This document shows positions 25,901 through 37,146 of a stretch of 64,000 bases of DNA, one piece after another. The translations under genes were made by a program, and so were the position numbers. Under the pieces are notes generated by a model. The model saw only the letters and a program-made list of their open reading frames with translations, was not told where the DNA came from and searched no databases. The stretch is from Caprimulgus europaeus (lineage: Eukaryota; Chordata; Aves; Caprimulgiformes; Caprimulgidae): positions 620,001 to 684,000 of the forward strand of contig OU015535.1 in the NCBI GenBank assembly GCA_907165065.1, written 5' to 3'. Every line of letters begins with the position of its first letter. Position 1 is the first letter of the stretch.

Positions 25901-26503
25901 GCGGAGATGTCCGGGCAGGAGGACACCTGAGGAGCTTTCTGCTGACCTGTGCGGGAACCAAGGGGTCTCCGTGCCAAGGACTAACAAGGGGGCTATTTTC
26001 AGTCCTTCCCTGGCACTTGCCTGTCTCTGAAGTGAGACAAAACGGGACACTTGCAGCCGCATCCCTACAAAAAATGGGCTGAGTCAATGGCAGACGTGTA
26101 AAAAAAAACCAGTAACGGAGCGGTCCCGATGGCCGGGCAGCGGCACCAGCCGCCACCCCGGCCCCGCCCCGCCGTTCCCCCGGCCCAGCGAGAGGGTTCC
26201 GGAGGCACCTGCGGCTGCCGCGGCCCCGCTGCGCCCAGGCGGGGATGGGCTCCGGGCCGCCCCGGTCCCTCCGTCTCTCTCGCCGCTGCTGTCAGACCCG
26301 CCGCTTCCCCGGCCGCTGCCGCCTCCTCCCGCCCCGCTCCCGCCCGCCATGTCCGGGCGCCGCGCAGCCGAGCCCGCTCCTCGCTCCTCGCTCCGCCCGC
26401 CTCAGCCGGCGGGAAGCGCTCCCGGCCCTACCCGCTCCGCGGCCGCCGGCTCCGCGCCCTCCGCCAGCCCGTTGAGCTCGTGGGTTTCGCTGCCCGAGTC
26501 CAT
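10810..26503 (-). CDS. NINJ1: Ninjurin-1, full coding region (three coding exons)
   Basis: Coding parts are 26432-26503, 16871-17105 and 10810-10964, giving 153 residues; human NINJ1 has 152. The product is a small two-pass plasma-membrane protein. Members of the family mediate homophilic adhesion, and NINJ1 oligomerises to rupture the membrane late in lytic cell death. Visible parts in order: acidic N-terminus starting [12 protein letters not shown]; a W30-R33-N34-P36-N38 pattern matching the ninjurin adhesion motif; [15 protein letters not shown] (residues 40-54), the most conserved family block; an amphipathic stretch to about residue 72; membrane helix 1 at about 79-102; the loop [15 protein letters not shown]; membrane helix 2 at about 119-140; a short tail ending SASRQ. 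NINJ1 is preferred over NINJ2 because of the N-terminus, the [10 protein letters not shown] loop and the FGVQKP tail. Identity is from remembered family sequences, not a search. In mammals the neighbours are CARD19 and WNK2; I recognise neither here. Confidence 0.96.
10965..16870 (-). other. NINJ1: NINJ1 intron 2 (5.9 kb) with one CR1
   Basis: The intron runs from donor GTACGT to acceptor GAAG, phase 1. Its only recognised insertion is the 1.2-kb CR1 at 13173-14412, which lies in the same orientation as the gene. The remainder is unique-looking AT-rich DNA with no supportable gene. Confidence 0.75.
13173..14412 (-). repeat. CR1 LINE, 1.2 kb, with reverse-transcriptase remnant
   Basis: This minus-strand CR1 lies in NINJ1 intron 2. 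From its 5' side (14412) it keeps the end of the reverse-transcriptase ORF: the blocks [28 protein letters not shown] (normally DFSKAFDTV) and a degraded [10 protein letters not shown] (normally [11 protein letters not shown]). It then continues through the 3' UTR to a GAATCACAGCACTGC-type tail. Frames are broken, so it is dead. The tail is of the 'GGAAAAGACCTTTGAGATCATCGAG' class (here slightly diverged), shared with the copies at 27.0, 27.5, 34.3 and 50.5 kb. Confidence 0.94.
16871..17105 (-). CDS. NINJ1: NINJ1 coding exon 2 (adhesion motif, helices, first TM)
   Basis: This 235-bp exon has a pyrimidine-rich acceptor ending TTCAG and a consensus-like donor, CTTG followed by GTACGT. It encodes residues 25-102 plus the first base of codon 103. 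The segment holds the adhesion motif (P28, W30, R33, N34, P36, N38), the [21 protein letters not shown] block and the hydrophobic first membrane helix ([20 protein letters not shown]). Conservation with mammalian NINJ1 is near-complete over residues 40-75. The two lysines K45-K46 correspond to K44-K45 of the human protein, shifted by the one-residue difference in length. Confidence 0.96.
17106..26431 (-). other. NINJ1: NINJ1 intron 1 (9.3 kb), no recognised element
   Basis: The intron runs from donor GTAGGG to acceptor TTCAG, phase 0. It is AT-rich and, unusually for this window, I see no CR1 or LTR in it. It has short T- and A-runs (for example 17746-17790 and 21294-21306) and low-GC stretches around 22000-24500. 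The gradual rise in GC after 25850 marks the shore of the promoter island. I found no exon-like conserved frame and no confident RNA gene. Confidence 0.75.
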
Positions 26504-26890
26504 CGCGGCGCGGCCTCGGCCCCAGCCCGGCTGCCCGCGGGAGCCCTCTCGCCCCGGCTGGGCCCGGCTCGGCGGGTCGGGGCGGGACGGGACGTGCCGC
26601 TGAGGTGAAAGTTTCCAGCGAAGTGGCGGCCCCGCGCCCGTCCCGCCCGCCCCTCAGACACGCAGCCCGGGGGCCGCCTTCCCAGCCCTGCCGGGACCTC
26701 CCTACCCGGCGCGGGCAGCCCGGCCCCCCCGCCGCTCAGGGTTTCCGTGCGAGTGGAGACCCGGCCGGCGGCCAGACGGGCCCGGCACCCGCCCCCCCAC
26801 CGCGGCAGCGGCCTCTTTCCCGGCGACCGCCCGGGCCCGGTGGAGGGTCCTCGGCTCCTGCTGGGTTTGGGGCCGAGCCGGGCTTAGGGA
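26110..26890. promoter_or_regulatory. CpG island promoter of NINJ1
   Basis: About 780 bp of very high GC with dense CpG dinucleotides sits in otherwise AT-rich DNA and contains coding exon 1. GC boxes of the CCCCGCCC / GGGCGGG type are visible, for example near 26161-26175 and 26575-26590. No TATA box is evident on the minus strand, as expected for a CpG-island promoter with dispersed initiation. The transcription start should lie on the minus strand upstream of 26503, probably within 26510-26750, but I cannot fix it. Long open frames across the island on both strands are a by-product of GC richness. Confidence 0.8.
26432..26503 (-). CDS. NINJ1: NINJ1 coding exon 1 (24 codons)
   Basis: The start ATG is at 26503-26501 with G at -3 and G at +4, a good vertebrate context. 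The exon encodes the soluble N-terminus, beginning [12 protein letters not shown], close to the MDSGTEEYELNG start known from mammalian NINJ1. That match decides both the start and the frame. It ends at CGG followed by the donor GTAGGG, so intron 1 is phase 0. The exon is very GC-rich and sits inside the CpG island. Nothing longer than this short exon is open in frame across the donor, because the intron sequence diverges from the family at once. Confidence 0.92.
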
Positions 26891-26914
26891 CATGAGCAGC
26901 TGCCCGGCGCTCTC

Positions 26915-26956
26915 AGCTCGGTTTTAAGACCAAACAGCTCGGTTTTAAGACCAAAT
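26915..26956. repeat. 21-bp tandem duplication next to the CpG island
   Basis: AGCTCGGTTTTAAGACCAAA plus one base occurs twice in direct tandem (26915-26935 and 26936-26956), differing only in the last base. It lies just upstream of the presumed NINJ1 promoter. No function is known to me. Confidence 0.9.
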
Positions 26957-27026
26957 TTCCAGTGTTGGCCGAGAATCACAGTTTGTGCCATTCTGAGGAG
27001 GACAGGTAACTGCCAATGTGTGCAAA

Positions 27027-27200
27027 TCGTAGAATCATAGAGTCGTTTGGTTGGAAAAGACCTTTGACATCATCGAGTCCAACCGTCCCTGTCCACTGCT
27101 AAACCAGATCCCTGAGCACCTCGTCTGCCCGACTTTTAAATCCCTCCAGGGATGGGGACTCCACCACTGCCCTGGGCAGCCTGTCCCAGAAAACTCTGTC
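27027..27200 (-). repeat. CR1 LINE 3' end, short
   Basis: Only the last ~175 bp of a CR1 remain: an AGAATCATAGAGTC tail, the TTGGAAAAGACCTTTGACATC box, and sequence up to the CCACTGCCCTGGGCAGCCTGT block, where it stops. Minus orientation, severely 5'-truncated. Confidence 0.92.
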
Positions 27201-27536
27201 TTGACAAAATTAAAGTTGAAGGCTGAAATTTTAATTCAAGAGTGCTCTCATCAGTGGTTTTACGTTTTCACTTTCATTATCCTTTATTTTTTTCCTCCTT
27301 AGACTTATTTTCCCACCTGTACCATGGCAAAAGCTGAACATAAAAACAATGAACACCCAGGTCTGATGGTGATGGAACATCAGAGGAACACTCGGATGCA
27401 CAGAAACAAGGCAACTGGCAATGAAAGCAGTAAAGTAAGCCTGAAGTATATAAAAAAAGTAAAATAACTTAAATTAGATTTTAAAATGTTATTGTTACAA
27501 GCAAACCTTCTGCCACTTTGGACACCTTGCATGTCC

Positions 27537-27982
27537 AAAGAAGGGCAGCGGAGCTGGGGAAGGGTCTGGAGCACAAGTGTGCTGAGTTCCCGGCTGAGGG
27601 AACTGGGGGTGTTGAGCCTGGAGAAAAGGAGGCTGAGGGGAGACCTTCTGGCTCTGTCCGAGTCCCTGCAAGGAGGGTGGAGAGGTGGAGGTGGGTCTCT
27701 TCTCTCAGGTAACAAGTGAAAGAACAAGAGGAAATGCCCTCAAGTTGGGCCACGGGAGGTTTAGATTGGATATTGGGAAAAATTTCTTCACCGAAAGGGT
27801 TATCAAGCACTGAAAGAGTCTGCCCAGGGCAGTGGTGGAGTCACCATCCCTGGAGGTAACTCAGGGATGTGTAGATGTGGCCCTTAGGGACATGGTTTAG
27901 TGGGCATAGGGGTGTTGGGTCAACAGTTGGACTTGATGATCTTAGAGGTCTTTTCCAACCCTAATTATTCTATGACTCTACT
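27537..27982 (+). repeat. CR1 LINE 3' fragment
   Basis: This plus-strand CR1 starts at the [17 protein letters not shown] coding block and ends with GGTCTTTTCCAACC and an ATTCTATGACTCTA tail. It is the same subfamily as the fragment 330 bp to the left but in the opposite orientation, so the two form an inverted CR1 pair near the NINJ1 promoter. Confidence 0.93.
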
Positions 27983-28911
27983 TAAATCTAACAGTGTTCA
28001 GAGTAAAAAATAAATTTTAAAAAAGATGTGTCTTATATGACCACATGTGATCTCTTTTAAGGCGAGGAATCAACTACTCATCTGTGCTGAAAATGTTCTT
28101 GAGTACTTGTTCCTGTGTGTGGTGTCCAAACATTTATTCCACAGGTTAACAACTCCTTCAAAATCTTCTATGTTAGGAATCACTTTTCTCACTCTCTAAA
28201 GAGAATTACAGGATATTTTATTTACAAACATATAGAGAATAAGTAAACATACTGAATATAAATAAATATAAATGGAATTTTTTAAAAAGGTATAAGGGCC
28301 TTTTTCCAGACCTTGTGTATAGAGAGATGATGTAGAAACGTTACTGCCAATTCCTTTTTCACCAGGACAGGGTTTTACATAAGCAGCTCCTGTGGAGGAA
28401 ACCCCAGCTGTATTGCTTAGTGCAATAAACACCAAGCTGTTGGACCTACAATCGTGAACAGGCTGCAAGAGGCCACTGCTGAAAGGACATCTGGGGACTT
28501 GGCTGTCCTCGCGTTACAGCCGTGGTGCTTGGGGATGAGCTGCTCACCTGAGCCTCACGGACACACACCAGGACCATGCCCTGTCTGCAGGGAGGGGTCT
28601 GCAGTTCTCCTCAGCAGGTCCTACAGCCGGACTGGTCAGAAGGTTGTGTACGAGGTCTTGGACTGCAGTGTGCCCTACAAAGTGGGTCTGCCCAAAAACA
28701 CAGACTTGGGCTTAAGGGTTGTGACACATCACATAAAAATCTCTACCATGCACCGTGCCAGTGCAGCTTTTTCCACGCAGCAGGTGGGCACGGCTCTCTG
28801 ACATGCAGCAGCTACTCAGCAGATATGAGTGGAGTTGTGGCAACCACGTTAACATGGTATGAGTCTCTGTGACTATTCAGTCCTTTGAAGTTTCTCCAGC
28901 AGGGTTTGGTG

Positions 28912-29235
28912 GAAGAGACTCAATAGAAGGATATAAAGCTCCTATTTTTATCCTCAGTCTTAGGGACTTCATAACTTTTACATTTCCAGGCTGAGATGGC
29001 TTAGCTTAATCTGTTCCTATATATTAATTTCTCCTTTTTAAAGACACACCAAAATCACAGCACCTTTTTTTAACCACAGCATATGTATATGTGCGGATTT
29101 ACATACTTCTACACTTAAAGAACACAAGATTTTTATGCAAAAGTTGTTGTGAAAAATTGTGTAAATGAAATGAAATGGAATATAAAGTTGCTCATCAGAA
29201 CTTCTAGACCAGCCTCACAACACCAAACTTGCAAC
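28912..29235 (+). repeat. Duplicated ~320-bp segment, copy 1
   Basis: Bases 28912-29191 match 35349-35628 without any indel (constant offset 6437), with about five mismatches in 280. The next 39 bases (29192-29230) match 35629-35667 only in reverse-complement orientation, with one mismatch. The inverted piece here is bounded by GTTGC and GCAAC. The segment is not a CR1 or an LTR I know and contains no convincing frame. Confidence 0.93.
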
Positions 29236-32200
29236 ATTAAACTGCACTCACATCTTGTAGCTGACTTTTGGGTTTGAGTTCACAGTGGTTTTTTGCTAAA
29301 GTAGACTTAATTGGTGACTGAATCCATTTTTAGAGTCCATGCAGAAGCATGTGGACAACTAAATGTGACAAAGCACAAATGCAGCTCAAGTTAGGCTTGC
29401 ATTTTTAATGCTGAAGGTCACTGAAGATTACATTTCACTGTACTCAGGAATGTGTTGAATTGATCATTAACTTGTCTCATAGAAACCCCCTGACAAAGGA
29501 TACCCTCACAAATTGCTGTCCTCACAAACTGCACAGCAAACACATTTAATTAGCCTTTATAGAAAATCCTCATCTGTCTTGATTCCTAGGGGCCTTCTCT
29601 GCCTCTCTTTGGTACAGTGGGCTAGAAAGCACTTCTTTAGAGAGAGAAACAAAGTTTTGTTATTTCTCTTTCTTCCACAGAAAATGGAAGATACAAGGTA
29701 TTATAAGGGCAAAGGTAAATTTGTATCTCTCGTTCCTATGCTGCAGAGTATACAGTAAAAGGAGAAGAATGGACATAACCTGAAAAAAAATATTTGTTGC
29801 ACTATCTGGAACCAGTGCTATGCTGAACTCCCATGTGGGATGTTTCCAGTGGGTGGGAAAATCATATTAATTGCTCAGGAAGTGTTGCAGCTGGCCAGGG
29901 TGGGCATAATTCTTTTGTCCAAGGGTAGGCACGGTAAGAGGGGACACTGGAGCACTTTGAAGCACAGCTGTAAACCACACCATGTTGTCAGTTCTTAGCA
30001 AGTCCTTGGCTTGAAAAAGCACAATGCTTTCCTCAGGTTTTGGGTTCGTAGTAGCTGAGCTTCAGTAATGCACTCAACAAGAGTAGGCTTTGTCAGACAC
30101 CTTACCAGTTAATTTAAGAGTCATTAAATGTGCTTGGACCATAACTGCCACAGTGTTTGGGCCCTGAGACAAGCTGATCAGAATCCCCTCTGGCTGCAAG
30201 TGTCCAGTGACATTTTCAGAAATACCATTCCATTTCTAATTGCCCCTTTTTCATCTTCTGTACCTCTTTGCAAATGCATTTTGATCAACTTCTCTGGCAA
30301 TTGTAAAGGTTTGATTTGCTCTAGTGAAAATACTCTGCCCCTACTCCTGAAAGTTAGAGAAGATCTGCTCTCTGTAGGTGGCACTAAGGAGTGACAGTGC
30401 TGAGTGATTCCTTCTCTGTGCTAACTCACATTTGCACTGCACAGTCACATGCCAGAGATCTGTGAGAACAGGACCTGGTGTTAATCTGATGGGAAATGGG
30501 TGCAATTTCAGTACTGAGAAACAGCTTAGCCCGAGCTTGTGAAGCGGCCCGTGAGCCAATGTTCACACACAGTCAATTCTGTGTTGCATCTTTATATTGT
30601 TGTGCTTGTCAGTCCAGTATTTATTTTTTAACAATAAATTTTCCTGTTATCCAGCCTTTGAGTTAGTTCTGCTGAGTGAATCTGAAAAAAAAAAAAATAT
30701 TTTGTTGCTTATGAAAAGGACCCCACTCTCCCCATAAAAACACAGTCGCAGACTGAGGCTGGTGGCACGAGAGGACGGGTCGTGTGATCAGTCTGCAGCC
30801 GTGCAATAGAGCAACAAGATAGTGCTGTGTGGTGGGTCAGCCTTGTTTGTGTGTGAAGTTGGGCAGTCATTATAAAATGAGAACTCTGCAAGGGTTATCA
30901 CATGAGTCTGAGTCAGGGTTTCTGGTGGCTGATGCAGAGCAGACATTGGAGGGTGCAGCGCGGGTTCTTGGGTCCACTGTCAAAACAGCCACTGAAACCT
31001 GGGTGGAAATGCTGCAGACAAAGAAGACCCAGTGCACTGCATCTTTGCATCTCAGCCATTAAATTAATTTGCAGTCTGTATTAGGATCTCAAGCCATGAA
31101 TCATTACTAACTATTTTGGGTTTTTTTCCTCGAAATTGCTGTGATGACTATGTGACAGGTACAGAATGACCCTAGAACACTAATGAAACCTCACTGGGAA
31201 GGAAAATATTCTGCTTTTTCACTAAATATCAAAAGATTTTTGATTTGGTTTGGTTTTGGGGAGAGATTTTTTTTTAATATTTTGTTTTTAAATCTAGGAA
31301 TTACTTTTCTCTGAGTGAATACTACTTACGTGGCCAAAGAGACAATGTGAAGAAGCCCAAAATAACAAGTACATGGTAGTACCTGGCATTTGTGGTCACT
31401 ACAAAAACAAGTCATTATGCAAACTGGTAATTCTGAACTAGAGTACGAGTTTAAGTAAACGAAATGGCATTTGGTATAATCTCTCCATGGAAAAAAGTCA
31501 TTCAGAAGTGCAGAACGAGGGAAGGAGGGTGCTGGTGATGAAGAAACCAGGCTGCCTGAGCTATTTAACGTGGATATAGAGGCTGCAATTCCAAAACTGG
31601 TACTTTGGCTCAGTTACCACTGTGTCACCTGTGATTGTCAACTCCAACCTCCCTTGGCACATCCTACTTTTTTTTTTCCCTGGCATCTAGATTTACATAC
31701 CTGAAATTTTAGTTCCTTGCCCTGGCAGCTACTCTCAACAACAACAAAACCCCCTTTCCATTGACTGTGAGATATGTGTCGCTTGGATCTTCATTTGCTT
31801 TGGGAAAAGATGAACATTTGTTGTGTCACTGAAACTACTTGGGGCAAAACCCCATTATTTTGTGCTGATTTTTCCTCTTTTGGTTTCCTGTTATTCCTTC
31901 AAGCCTTGCATTTTACCCTGCAGAAAATCATGGTGGTTTAGAAATAATTTTAAAGGTAAACACTTAATTTAGGCAGTTCTTGCATAAAATGCCTGACTGA
32001 TTTTAATGAATATAACATTTAAAAAAATATCTAGCTGTTAGTATCTGATATCTTCTTAGTTCATGACTCCTGCTAGGTGTGAACTCTAGGAAAGAAACTG
32101 ACTTTTTTCCTTTATTTTTTCACCTGAATTAGGCATTTAGTACTTTTCTTGTGGTTTCCTGTCATAATTTCCTGCCTGATGCTTGTTCTTTGGCTTTATG

Positions 32201-34345
32201 TGAACTACTTGGGAGCTGGGAGAACACAGACAGACAAAAAGGAGTTTCTGTGATGCCCTCTGTGAATGTAAGAACGGGATGCAGTCGAGAGATATTCTCC
32301 ACCTAAGGGCAAGAGACCTCTCCCACTTTCCCTTTTCAAAGACAAATTATGTGGGTAAGAAAATCAAAGCATTAATTTGGAAAAAACCCAAGGCAGTTTG
32401 AAGGGCCTGGCAAACATCTCGCCTAGCAGCAGAACTGCAAAATTCCCTGCATCTTCCACTCATCTCTCTAAAATCTGTCTTTGCTTCATGTCATTCTGTC
32501 TGCTAGTTCCCAGCAAGGCAACCTGCTCAAAATGACTTCATAATGTGTGTGAAAATGGTGCTTTTTTCCTGTTATGAATGGTGCCTGTATGGAGTTACGG
32601 CTCTGCAGGTGGACGTGCCCAGTGCTGTAACCGACACTGCAAGCTAATCTCCTGTCGTTTGTTTTGTGTCCAGGGGTCATGATATATAATTCAGATCTGA
32701 CCTGTTGCATACTCTGGGCCTTTAATAGATCTCTATTTAAAGGACACTATTCATTCCATAGAGCCATAAGGTAATTTGCAATATTTGTTTTACAAAATTA
32801 TTGACTTCCCCCAAACTGCAGCTCAGTCTGGAGCAATCTAGGGCAGGTAAGGCGGAAAGGTGCGGTGTGATGATGGCTACCAAGCACCTACAGACTGCAA
32901 AAAAAATTAAATTTACTATCTGGGCAAGGCTACATGTTGGAAAGAAAGAGGAAGAAACAGACTTGAAACTGGTTTGGGTTATGGCTTTAGCCATCTCTAA
33001 TAGTAGAGGCAGATGTGGATGGAGGATTGGTCGGGCACACTCACTGAGAGATATTTAGATAAGCTGAAACTTGTCAAAGTAAAGTTTTGATCTGAGAATT
33101 AGTTACAGCAGGACATCTACTATGGGCACACAGTCAGAGAAGGCTGTAGAAGATGGTTCAGTGTCTAGGGAAGAGGTGTTTACATCTGTGGGTGTATAGT
33201 ACCGGTGTGACAGAGCAGCTGTGTTGTAGGCAGGTAACTAATTGTCTGCTACTTCAGAAATCATCTTGTGAATGATGAGCATTGTGTAACACAGGGGTGA
33301 GGAGGTTTAGTGAATCTACTACATAGCAGCTGACTGGCATTGCAAGTGGCTGGGATTGCTCTGGAATAGTTTAAATTTTAGGTATACCTGGCAGCCCCCA
33401 GGAATCAAGATACAAGGATGGTTATGACAGTGTAAAAGTTTTGAAAATGGCCTGAATATTTTGATTTACTGTGAGCTTTCATGGAAAGCCAATGGCCAAG
33501 GGAAGTGATGGTGCCCTTCACTTCTAATCGGTGGGTTCTTGAAAGACTTTTTGCCTGCTCACATAGAACCCGTTGTGGGCTGAGGGCTCGGATCACACAG
33601 GGAAATCCCTGGCCTCTGTTGTTCAGAAGATTGGATTCAGCAATGACAAATGTCCCTTTTGGATTTAAAACCTGTGCAACTGATGATTAAAATTCTTTTG
33701 CTTTAGATGTGCTGGCTAGCTTGGCACCTGCATACTTGAAACAGACTTTTTAAGAAAGAGAAGATTTCAAGCAGCACTGGACTCATGCCCGAAGGAAATG
33801 AGTAAGCTCCTACCTAGAAATATGCAGAAACATCTGCGCAGACGGGTTTGGCATTAAAATATGGACATCTTGAGTTTGAAAATGATCTGACCCAGGATAT
33901 ACAATTTAACAGTACTCTTCTGGATTCATTTCAGGTTCATTTAGAAGTGTAAGGCAGTTCATTTTGTCAGTAAAGAGCAAGTATCACCCATTAGGTAAAT
34001 GTCTCTTCCATGCTGCAGCCTCCCCTGGGCTGACTGTCCCTCACGCGCTAACACATCTCTGTGCAGCGCATTGTGTTCGCAGCACGCGTCAAATTAGCTC
34101 TGCACTCAAATAAACCTCTTAACTGCTCCATTCTGCATTGTGCAGACAGATACTCACATAGAATGAAGTGCTTTGTATTGTTTATTGAAGCAGCTAGCAC
34201 GACTCCAGTCCAGATGTTAGCTAGACTGTGCCTTTCAGGACGGCTTTAGGGAGAAGAGGGCCTTGGCCTTGGCCTCCCATGGAAGGAGGTGGCTGCAGTG
34301 CTGCACTGCACTGATGAGGTGTCCAGAAGTGGCTGTGTCCCCTCT
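29236..34345. other. No recognised gene or repeat (5.1 kb)
   Basis: AT-rich unique-looking sequence with short homopolymer runs (for example A13 near 30684 and T-runs near 31268 and 31671). No exon of a gene I know and no CR1 or LTR signature. Confidence 0.5.
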
Positions 34346-34836
34346 GAATCACAGAATAGTAGTGGTTGGAAAAGACCTTTAAGATCACCAAGTCCAACCA
34401 CAAACCCAACACTGCCAATCCCACCTCTAACCCATGTCCCTGAGCACCTCGTCTGCCCGTCTGCTAAATCCCACCAGGGAAGGTGACTCCACCACCTCCC
34501 TGGGCAGCCTGTTCCAATGCTTGACTGCCCTTTGGGTGAAGTTTTTCCTGATATCCAATCTAAACCTCCCCTGGCACAACTTGAAGCCATTTTCTTTTGT
34601 CCTGTCACTTGTCCTTGGTGGAACAGACCCACCCCCACCTCTCTACACTCTCCTTTCAGGGTGTTGAAGAGACTGAGAAGGTCTCCTCTCAGACTCCTTT
34701 TCTCCAGGTTAAACAACCCCAGTTCCCTCAGCAAGTCCTCATAGGACTTGTTCTCCAGGCCCTTCACCAGCTTTGTTGCCCTTCTCTGGACACTTTCTGT
34801 AGTGAGGGGCCCAAAACTGAACCCAGCACTCAGATG
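34346..34836 (-). repeat. CR1 LINE 3' fragment
   Basis: Minus-strand CR1. Seen on the plus strand it opens GAATCACAGAATAGTAGTGG with a GGTTGGAAAAGACCTTTAAG box. It runs through the 3' UTR and the [17 protein letters not shown] coding block, ending near the PHL..VQFWAPH equivalent at about 34836. 5'-truncated. Confidence 0.94.
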
Positions 34837-35348
34837 TACTCAGATTCAGAGCCCAAAGCAGCAGCGCGGCCACACATCAACTGGGAACCACAGAAATCTG
34901 CGTGGGGTTGACGTTGCGTGTCAGCATGCTGTCTCATCACAAACCCCATGTACACAGGTCACTGTGCAGTCCCTCAGCCTGGCCCATGGAGCAAAAACCT
35001 GTGCTGTATAAGAATGATTGGCATTCCTCCATTCCTCCCTGGAGAGTCTGTTGGTCCTTTTTTTGGTTTGGTTTTTTTTGGGGCTGATGAAAGCCAGCCA
35101 GGCTGTCAGGTGCTTCTGCTGTTCTCTAATTCCAGACCACGCTTCCTGAGGAGATCTGGCACTGGTGGCTCAAGCTTCCGATTAACTCTGTCCTGGAAGG
35201 ACCTTCAGCGTGTGCTTCCACTGCTGCACCTGCCTGTCCTGGAGGGGACAGTGTTCACTCTTCCAGAAGTGTTACCCCACAACGCTATCTGAGGAACTGG
35301 TGTCAACCTTTTGTTTAAAATAGGAAATAAATGCCAACAGTATGGATA

Positions 35349-35667
35349 GAAGAGACTCAATAGAAGGATATAAAGCTCCTATTTTTATCCTCAGTCTTAG
35401 GGACTTCATAACTTTTACATTTCCAGGCTGAGATGGCTTAGCTTAATCTATTCCTATATATTAATTTCTCCTTTTTAAAGACACACCAAAATCACAGCAC
35501 CTTTTTTTAACCACAGCATATGTATATGTGTGGATTTACATACTTCTACAACTAAAGAACACAAGATTTTTATGCAAAAGTTGTTGTGAAAAATGGTGTA
35601 AATGAAATGAAATGGAATATAAAGTTGCAAGTTTGGTGTTGTGAAGCTGGTCTAGAAGTTCTGATGA
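35349..35667 (+). repeat. Duplicated ~320-bp segment, copy 2 (last 39 bp inverted)
   Basis: Direct copy of 28912-29191, followed by the reverse complement of 29192-29230. The junction falls at the shared GTTGC (35624-35628). After the inverted part this copy reads GCTTGAACATT where copy 1 has GCAACATT. Confidence 0.93.
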
Positions 35668-36172
35668 GCTTGAACATTGTCTTTATTAAAACTGTTTGTG
35701 GAAGGTACTGTGATGTGTATTCATGATTTATCTTAGCTGGGAAATTTCTGAGCTCAGAAAAGCACATCTGCCTGTGTGTGAAGCTGTGGAACTGGGCTGT
35801 GTGCTGCAGAGTACACAAATAACACACAGGTTTCAGAGGCAGTGCCGTGTTTGTAGAGGATGGACAGGTAATTGGCTTTACAGGTGCTAAATCTGTGACT
35901 AGGTAATGAGTGGGAGATCAGGAACCTCCAAACTGTGTTGTCGTGGTTTTATTCCAGCCAACAGGATCTTCTTATTCTCATTACATTCTTTTTATAGATT
36001 TTATTATATTAAATAGATGGAGAATGAAATAAAAACTGCTATGTGCAAACTCTGGGAAATAGTGTTTATTTTTGGAATATTACTTTTACCTTTTTTCATC
36101 AACTGTATACTCAGGGATTCTCCAGATGCAGTGCTCTAGAAGAGAAAGTGGCAGGAGGTTGTCTGCTGGTTA

Positions 36173-36233
36173 TTTAACAGTTGGACTGGATGATCTGAGA
36201 GGTCTTTTCCAACCTGAATGATTCTGTGATCTG
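36173..36233 (+). repeat. CR1 LINE 3' tip (61 bp)
   Basis: Only the final box survives: GTTGGACTGGATGATCTGAG, then GAGGTCTTTTCCAACC and an ATTCTGTG end. Plus strand. Confidence 0.85.
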
Positions 36234-37146
36234 CAAACAGGAGTAAAGATGCATCTGTTTTAAACACCAGGTCTTTGCACAGGTGGGAATCTGAATTGTT
36301 TGTCCTTACCTAGCTTGTTAAAAATGGTTAAAAAAAAAGAAGAATCTGCCCTCTACCTGCTATTGGAAAAATGTGATTCAATGAAAAGAATAATCCAGTT
36401 AAAGGAAAAGGCCTCTGTGTGTGGAATTACTCCAAAATGTAATCTGTAGAACAATGTGTGCTATTGAAACATAGTTGGGAAAAAAAACCCCAAACAAACC
36501 AAAAACATGAAGAAAAAAGATCTGTTCAAAGGGTTCTTTTGTAACACAGACTCAAGTTTTTAGTAGTTCCCAGCTCACAAGATGTACAGGGAGAGAAGGG
36601 AGGGAGGAAGGAAGGAGAAAAGAAAATTTCCCCACACCAGCTCCACAGGTGCCAGGGCAGCAGCGAGGTTCCCGAGGTCCTCAAGCACCTGTCCTGCAAC
36701 GACCAGAGGAGAGACGTGGAGAACAGAAAAGTAGACACCATTGCCAAGGTCCAGCCCATCCCCATTTATTATGTATTTTATTAATTTTACTGTCTTTTAA
36801 AAAAATGAAGTGATCCTTACTAGATGCCACAGTCTCACAGCAGTCAGCCCAAGCTTGTAGAGCTCTTGTGTTGTAGTGGGATTGTGACCGTGGGCAGCAC
36901 ATGAACTTGAACCTGGTTGGTTTTGTTTAGACTCTGCCAAGACTGAGTTCAAGTTGCACTGTGTGCAATGGGATAACTTTATGTGCATTACATGTGCACT
37001 TAAATACTGCAAAAATAAGCTTAGCAGTGTGACTAATGTGTGCAACAAGGGAGACTGTCTGTCTTGAGTGTGCAGGCAGTGAGGCTGCTTTCACTGTGCC
37101 TGGTTAAGATTGGTTTTTCTAGAATTTCTGGAGGTTGTATGTTCCT
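36234..37146. other. No recognised gene
   Basis: AT-rich, with A/C-rich low complexity at 36480-36515 and a GGGA/GGAA purine run at 36590-36625. Confidence 0.5.

Noticed and set aside
26129-26608. 159-codon plus-strand open frame in the CpG island
   Set aside because: Stop codons are rare in GC-rich DNA. It lies antisense to NINJ1 exon 1, is low-complexity P/A/R-rich and matches no family.
26428-26661. Upstream open frame overlapping the NINJ1 start
   Set aside because: It begins with GTG, not ATG, so it is not a normal upstream ORF.
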